A stretch of DNA of 42,500 nucleotides from Planktothrix sp. PCC 11201 (GTDB lineage Bacteria; Cyanobacteriota; Cyanobacteriia; Cyanobacteriales; Microcoleaceae): assembly GCF_900009135.1 (NCBI RefSeq), contig NZ_LT797686.1, positions 1-42,500 on the forward strand, read 5' to 3'. The position numbers were made by a program, and so were the translations under genes. The notes under the pieces were generated by a model. It was not told where the DNA came from. It searched no databases and saw nothing but the letters and a program-made list of their open reading frames with translations. The number at the start of each line of letters is the position of its first letter. Within the stretch, counting starts at the first letter, position 1. This document shows positions 36,704-42,500 of the stretch, piece by piece.

Positions 36704-37447
36704 CTAATTATTCAGGAAATCTAAATAGGTTTTACTTAATTCCTTGACAGCTAATTCATAAAATTGTTGACCATGTTCCGGGGTAGCTAAGGCGGGGTTA
36801 GATCCCATCCGACCATCGGGATAGTGTTGGCGAAAATCCTCTGAGCCATAGATAGGATATCCAGAAGCCACTTCTGGTGTCAGGAAACCCTGTTTAATCG
36901 AATCAGGATAAACATATTGTGTCAGAGCTACTTCGCTGGGCGTGGCGTGGGAACCTTCTTGATCGCCATAGAGTTCTTTTGCTAATTTATAAACTGAGCC
37001 ACACATAAACCAATTGCCGATTTGACATTTGACTTGATGGGCTTTGGGTATATTAATATCAGCTAAATTGCTATAGGTTTCAGAAAAAGCTGCTTTCAGG
37101 GTAGCAATATTTCCCCCATGTCCGTTAATAAAAAAGTAGTGAGTGAACCCAACTTTAGATAAACTTGTGATATAATCATTGATTACCTGAATTAAAGTTG
37201 TCGGTCGCAGACTGATAGTACCTGGAAAAGCCGTGTGGTGTAATGCCATGCCAACATTGATAGTCGGGCTAACTAAGGCATTGGTTGCTTCTCCTACTCC
37301 CTTGGCGATTGCTTCGGCGCAAATCGCATCAGTGCCGATCAATCCGGTTGGCCCATGTTGTTCTGTGGAACCAATAGGAATGATAATACCGCCGGAGTGG
37401 GTTAGGTAAACTTCTACTTCTTGCCATGTACTCAGATGTAGTAACAT
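36704..37447 (-). CDS. Creatininase family protein
   Basis: A 247-residue metal-dependent amidohydrolase of the creatininase fold. The metal-site motifs are intact: IPIGSTEQHGPTGLIGTDA (Glu, His, Asp), HHTAFPGTISL, FFINGHGGN and the later glutamate in GSHATPSEVALTQY. Family members cleave cyclic or linear amides such as creatinine, or N-formyl groups in flavin pathways. In cyanobacteria the substrate is unproven. It stands alone on the minus strand, converging with the protease gene. Confidence 0.88.
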   Translation of the reverse strand: MLLHLSTWQEVEVYLTHSGGIIIPIGSTEQHGPTGLIGTDAICAEAIAKGVGEATNALVSPTINVGMALHHTAFPGTISLRPTTLIQVINDYITSLSKVGFTHYFFINGHGGNIATLKAAFSETYSNLADINIPKAHQVKCQIGNWFMCGSVYKLAKELYGDQEGSHATPSEVALTQYVYPDSIKQGFLTPEVASGYPIYGSEDFRQHYPDGRMGSNPALATPEHGQQFYELAVKELSKTYLDFLNN

Positions 37448-37966
37448 TATGTTATGTTAAGTTAAGTTAAACAACTTTAAAATTTCAGATTTGCTCTTAT
37501 TGTATCTGAGTCGTCTGTTCACCAAATAAAAACAAAAGTTAAACCGATTATATAAATTGACCCCTTGGTAACCCAAAAGACGACCCGTTCAAAATTTTGA
37601 TTTGATTAGAATAATTTAACCATAAGATTACCCTGGCTTTACCTTGTGTTAACCTTCTCCTAATACTATGAAGCTGTCGACCATATTCAGATTTCCAACA
37701 ACCAGGCAAATTGAGCGTGAACAATGCTTAAAAACCTAGAACCGAGGCTAAATCAGGATGAGTCTAGCGACCCCCCAACAAAATCGGGGGTTGGATTTCC
37801 CTTCGCAGTCCGATATCGGTCGTCTCTATGTGAAGGGATTCGTAACGGAGAACATAATTACGTTGGATGGTTGACACTGGACTAACTCCTCAGAATGTCG
37901 AGTTGCTCGTGGCGACAATAGCCAGTTTCAACAACTTATACTCATCCAACCCACAAAAAATTTTTT
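37448..37966. other. 519-bp spacer upstream of the OmpR-type regulator
   Basis: Divergent promoters for the creatininase and regulator genes are expected here. The right half (37690-37966) is richer in G+C than the left and can fold: CCCCC/GGGGG at 37772-37790, and GTCGAGTTGCTCGTGGCGAC near 37896. This suggests a structured 5' leader for the regulator. No known riboswitch or ORF is recognised. Confidence 0.4.
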
Positions 37967-38707
37967 ATGTTTTCTCCTGAATTAAGCAAGAGTCCTTACC
38001 GTTCTGATGTAAGACAAAATGGCCATATCTTACTTTTGGAAAACGAACAGCCTTGGCGAGAAATGCTTTCCCTAGCTCTGGAAGAACAGGGTTATCGGGT
38101 TACGGTGACATCTGATGGGCGGGATGCCCTCCCCTCAATCCAAAACCATAATTATCCCGTCGGTGATTTTCCATTTAACCTTTTAATTATGGACTCGATC
38201 AACGGTTTAGATCTGTGTCGTATGTTACGACATCAGGGAAATTCCGTAGCCATTTTAATTATTGGGTTGCGGGAGAGCGCGAATAATTCGGCTTTTTATT
38301 TAGAAGCAGGAGCCGACGACTATTTAACTAAACCCTTTGGAATGCGGGAGTTTATGGCGCGTTGTCGGGCTTTAATGCGACGAAGACGCTATTGTCAACT
38401 GCCAGAGCCAGTCATGCTGCAATATAAAGAAGTAATTTTGTATCAAGAAGAATGTCGGGTTCTGGTTCGTGGTCAAGAGGTGAAACTATCTCCTAAACAG
38501 TTTCGTTTACTAGAGTTATTTCTGAGTTATCCGCGGCGAGTTTGGTCACGGGAACAATTATTAGACATAATTTGGGGACAAGATTTCATCGGGGATAGCA
38601 AAACTGTTGATGTTCATATTCGCTGGTTACGCGAAAACCTAGAATTAGATCCTAGCAAACCCGAATATGTGATTACTGTTCGGGGGTTTGGCTATCGATT
38701 TGGATAA
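37967..38707 (+). CDS. OmpR/PhoB-family response regulator with degenerate receiver
   Basis: A 246-residue regulator. The receiver (residues 20-138) keeps the phosphoacceptor D76 (LLIMDSING) and K122 (YLTKPFG). The usual acidic pair is E25-N26 (ILLLENEQ), and the conserved Thr/Ser is replaced by G100 (LIIGLRES). The C-terminal winged helix (about 150-245) is complete: LSPKQFRLLELFL, PRRVWSREQLLDIIWG, SKTVDVHIRWLRENLE and the final TVRGFGYRFG. Mg2+-dependent phosphorylation may therefore be weak or absent, as in some cyanobacterial atypical regulators such as the NblR type. The targets are unknown and no kinase is adjacent. Confidence 0.85.
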   Translation: MFSPELSKSPYRSDVRQNGHILLLENEQPWREMLSLALEEQGYRVTVTSDGRDALPSIQNHNYPVGDFPFNLLIMDSINGLDLCRMLRHQGNSVAILIIGLRESANNSAFYLEAGADDYLTKPFGMREFMARCRALMRRRRYCQLPEPVMLQYKEVILYQEECRVLVRGQEVKLSPKQFRLLELFLSYPRRVWSREQLLDIIWGQDFIGDSKTVDVHIRWLRENLELDPSKPEYVITVRGFGYRFG

Positions 38708-39165
38708 AGTTGGATGAATTTTTAGACCGTTTAATTTTCCTGATCAATATATTTTGAATATATCCCCTAACCCTCTATACTCTGAGTATAGAGGGAATGT
38801 TTTTTGATGTTAAATATATACTCTTTAAACAAAGGCAAAAATCGCTATAGGGTTTAAAAGCAGGGGTATTGATCAAAATTAAATAGCCCTAATCTCAATA
38901 AGTCAGTAAACAAAATTAATTACATAACTATAAAATAATAATTTATAATAAAAATCGAATTTATGATCCAGATCTCTCAATGGTGGCGAGGAAAGTTTCT
39001 CAAATTATTAGATTAAGCTAGATATAACACTTTTGTAGTTTGTTTTTTGTCGCTATCCACCCAGCGCCCCTATCAGGCAGGATGTCGTACTTCCCACTGC
39101 GATTGAGTTAAATCGGGAAAAAACCTGTCCTGACCCCCAGTTTTAACAGATCATATTACTTTAAG
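38708..39165. other. Spacer between the regulator gene and tRNA-His
   Basis: 458 bp. It holds the regulator's terminator at 38771-38805. The rest is very AT-rich, with ATAATTTATAATAAAAATCG near 38935. No gene is seen. Confidence 0.5.
38771..38805 (+). terminator. Strong rho-independent terminator
   Basis: CCCTCTATAC-TCTGA-GTATAGAGGG is a perfect 10-bp stem, followed by AATGTTTTTT. It lies about 63 bases past the regulator's stop. Confidence 0.9.
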
Positions 39166-39239
39166 GGCGAACGATGGGACTCGAACCCACGAGTGGAGGA
39201 ACCACAATCCTCTGCCTTAACCACTTGGCTACGCTCGCC
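39166..39239 (-). tRNA. trnH: tRNA-His (GTG anticodon)
   Basis: On the minus strand the cloverleaf reads GGCGAGCG, a D-arm with GCCAAGTGGTTAAGGC, anticodon stem-loop GAGGATTGTGGTTCCTC with anticodon GTG, T-arm TGGGTTCGAGTCCCA and acceptor CGTTCGCC. The first G is the extra G-1 that pairs with C73, the hallmark of histidine tRNA. CCA is not encoded. Confidence 0.95.
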
Positions 39240-39335
39240 GTACAATTTTTAAATTTAGCACAGGATCAGAAAAATGGCTAGGGGGTTGAGCAAAAAAAAT
39301 AAAATTTGCTGATCCTAAGCTGACCAAGAGCCACA

Positions 39336-39929
39336 TCAAGAGGCTTCCTGATCAGAAAAAACCCCCAATAAAGCATACCGAGCGATCACCAAACAAGTTC
39401 TGGCTTGTTCAATCTCGGATAACTCAGACCAACTCGCTCCTTCCAGGATAGTCGAATTCGATCCTGCTCCATCCGGTTCTGCTCCTCGCATCGCATAAGC
39501 AAAAGGACGGGCTAAAACCTGCAAATCATCTTCTGGCCATTCGGGTAATAGTTCCTGAACACACTCAACTAATTGATCAGCTAGGGACAAACTTTGGGAA
39601 GAAACCTGTTCAGTAATACGGGTGACCACTTGTACCAAACGATTTAACAACTCATCAGGTATTTTTTCTGCAAAGCGTTTTAATAAAGATGTTTGTAAAT
39701 GGGTCGCTGACCACAATTGATTAATTTGGCTCATTAACCGTTGAGAGCTTTGCGCCAGTTCCGCTTCAGTAAACACCGCCACAATAGAATTCCCCGCCTC
39801 CTGCTCTACAAAATAGGCTTCAGCCTCTATTGTATAAGGATTCCAGGGATATAGTAGATCATGGGGAAATAGATCATTGAGTAAATCCCATTCCGCTTGA
39901 ATTTCTGGATTGTTAGCATCGTTAATCAT
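39336..39929 (-). CDS. Conserved hypothetical protein, probably cyanobacterial
   Basis: A 197-residue acidic soluble protein that I do not recognise. It opens MINDANNPEIQAEWDLLNDL with FPHDLLYPWNPYTIEAEAYF, followed by a mainly helical body (LLKRFAEKIPDELLNRLVQV, LADQLVECVQELLPEWPEDD) and a helical tail (EQARTCLVIARYALLGVF). No signal peptide, membrane span or catalytic motif is seen. It lies between tRNA-His and the rRNA operon, transcribed away from the latter. Confidence 0.7.
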   Translation of the reverse strand: MINDANNPEIQAEWDLLNDLFPHDLLYPWNPYTIEAEAYFVEQEAGNSIVAVFTEAELAQSSQRLMSQINQLWSATHLQTSLLKRFAEKIPDELLNRLVQVVTRITEQVSSQSLSLADQLVECVQELLPEWPEDDLQVLARPFAYAMRGAEPDGAGSNSTILEGASWSELSEIEQARTCLVIARYALLGVFSDQEAS

Positions 39930-40485
39930 AACCGTGGCCTTGATTGATCAAAATATCCGTTAGTTTAGCTTCAATTTTGCCCCCGAGAAATAGAGCATCA
40001 TCTGCTAAACCTATATATAAGTCCAACACCGATCACCTATTCATCGAAGCCTTTGTCTCAAACGGCTTCTCCCTCAGCAATCAACGCAAAATTGATATCT
40101 GCTTCCCCCAGCTACAGTAACACCTATAAAAATTCCGTAAGCCACCAAAAACCCGTAAAAAACCCAATTAGGGATTTATCTTTGACTAATCTCCAGGGAA
40201 AAGAGGCTCAAACGCCTAAATAGCAAGGGTATGCAAAGTCGAAAAAAAAATTCCCAAAAAGGGTTGACATCTTGAGAAAAGACTGATAGATTTATAAAAG
40301 TGTCGAAAAACAAAGACACACCGAACCTGGACAACTAAAGAGTTTGAAAGCCAAGTTAAAACATTCTTAATCTCGTTATTAAAGAATTGATTCTTAATCA
40401 GGGAGTTTAACACAAACTTTCTGAAAAAGCAAAAAATTCTAAAACTTTGAGAAACAAGTTTTAGAGCCAAAACAACAGATTCTTC
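39930..40485. other. rRNA operon upstream region and leader
   Basis: 556 bp upstream of 16S. It contains a likely promoter (40264-40292) and the 5' arm of the pre-16S processing stem (40323-40376). A minus-strand frame at 40216-40545 runs into the 16S gene and is not coding. Nothing else is recognised. Confidence 0.6.
40264..40292 (+). promoter_or_regulatory. Candidate rRNA operon promoter
   Basis: TTGACA (40264-40269) is followed after 17 bases by TAGATT (40287-40292), a perfect -35 and a fair -10. It lies about 190 bases before the 16S start, upstream of the 5' processing arm, as expected for an rrn promoter. Confidence 0.55.
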
Positions 40486-41976
<1,491 letters not shown>

Positions 41977-42306
41977 TAGGGAGACCTACTTTTGAGTTGA
42001 GTGTTGAATCCAACAAATATAGCACCCTCAAAAGTCATCCCAGGTCGTTACGAGAAGAATGAAAAACAAACAGACGCTTTCAAACTCCGAAGTCCGGTTC
42101 CAAACCTAGGACAATTCAGCACCTAGCTTCTCTGAAAAGAAGCCAGAATGCTGGACTACCAAGTCCAGACAGAACCTTGAAAATTGCAGAGAAACAAAAA
42201 CTGGCAGTAGTTCGTAGTTGGAACTTCCAGCCGAGGGAAAGGAAACTAACCCCAGGTTGAGAGAACTAATCACAAAAGAACAGAAAATCTCGAAAAAAGA
42301 GAAAGT
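41977..42306 (+). other. 16S-23S internal transcribed spacer without tRNA genes
   Basis: About 330 nt. It shows the usual cyanobacterial landmarks: the D1-D1' helix opening GACCTAC and closing CCCAGGTC, the D2 block CTTTCAAACTC (42077-42087), D3 GGTTC, a box-B helix (CAGCA...TGCTG, 42117-42155) and a box-A-like GAACCTTGAAAATTGCA. No tRNA-Ile or tRNA-Ala cloverleaf is present, although many cyanobacterial operons carry one or both. Confidence 0.85.
42050..42100 (+). ncRNA. 3' arm of the pre-16S processing stem
   Basis: Four blocks pair in antiparallel order with the leader: ACGAGA and AAGAATG (42050-42061) with CATTCTT and TCTCGT (40362-40376); CTTTCAAACTC (42077-42087) with GAGTTTGAAAG (40340-40350); GTCCGGTTC (42092-42100) with GAACCTGGAC (40323-40332, one bulged base). 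Together they loop out 16S RNA for RNase III cleavage. Confidence 0.8.
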
Positions 42307-42500
42307 GGTCAAGATAGAAAGGGCTGACGGTGGAAACCTTGGCACACAGAGGCGAAGAAGGACGTGGCGACCGACGATAAACTCCGGGGAGCTGGAAGCG
42401 AGCAATGAGCCGGAGGTGTCCGAATGGGGCAACCCAAAAACAGCCCACCGAATCAAATAAGTGGGCATGAGCGAACCGGGCGAACTGAAACATCTTAGTA
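42307..42500 (+). rRNA. rrl: 23S ribosomal RNA, 5' part
   Basis: The 5' end of 23S rRNA: GGTCAAGATAGAAAGGGCTG, then ACGGTGGAAACCTTGGCACA and GAAGGACGTGGCGACC, all typical of 23S domain I. The gene runs off the window edge. The exact 5' end is estimated. Confidence 0.93.

Noticed and set aside
37866-37900. TTGACA near 37871 as promoter of the OmpR-type regulator
   Set aside because: No acceptable -10 hexamer follows at 16-18 bases.

Overview
The window is cyanobacterial chromosome. The sequence shows psbB and psbT of photosystem II, an orange carotenoid protein with its fluorescence recovery protein, a phylloquinone/plastoquinone-type methyltransferase, a phosphoribulokinase-like kinase, an SLH/OprB porin, and eight HIP1 palindromes (GCGATCGC). 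The 16S rRNA reads, from memory only, like a filamentous oscillatorialean of the Planktothrix type. Most genes are housekeeping or conserved cyanobacterial genes, with long repeat-rich spacers between them.

Layout. 1-5 kb: a JAMM peptidase and a MoeZ-type E1/rhodanese protein, bracketed by inverted copies of a palindromic repeat, then ligA and an HD-domain protein. 5-10 kb: two calcium-binding RTX-repeat proteins on opposite strands around truB-yidD, then an exported beta-helix protein. 10-14.5 kb (minus strand): LPA1-like membrane protein, DUF445 protein, menG, a REC-GAF response regulator and a tail-anchored TPR protein. 14.3-16.8 kb: ssb, split by a 2.2-kb group II intron that carries a maturase gene. 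17-25.5 kb: a Ser/Thr kinase-WD40 fusion, an iron-uptake-type porin, a decayed PhoX/DUF839 phosphatase gene, a lumenal-type pentapeptide protein, a PRK-like kinase and a sensor histidine kinase. 26-31 kb: metK, frp-ocp, a HAD phosphatase and rpsA. 32-35.7 kb: nrdR, psbT (too short for most gene finders), psbB, and two relic IS200/IS605-type ends upstream of psbB. 35.9-40 kb: a retropepsin-like protease, a creatininase-family protein, an OmpR-type regulator with a degenerate receiver, tRNA-His and a conserved unknown. From 40.2 kb: an rRNA operon with promoter, 16S, a short spacer without tRNA genes, and the start of 23S.

The most striking result is the interrupted ssb. Exon 1 (64 nt) and exon 2 (299 nt) join exactly at the GTGCG...AT intron ends to give a 120-residue SSB in frame. 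The open maturase ORF has degenerate reverse-transcriptase motifs (YAND for YADD, LQDG for PQGG, KCSD for KCFD) and no C-terminal HNH domain. This suggests an intron that may no longer move but must still splice, because it sits in a gene expected to be essential. Other points of interest are the repeat copies flanking the JAMM-moeZ and frp-ocp pairs, the IS relics in the psbB leader, and a long-range pre-16S processing stem that can be read directly.
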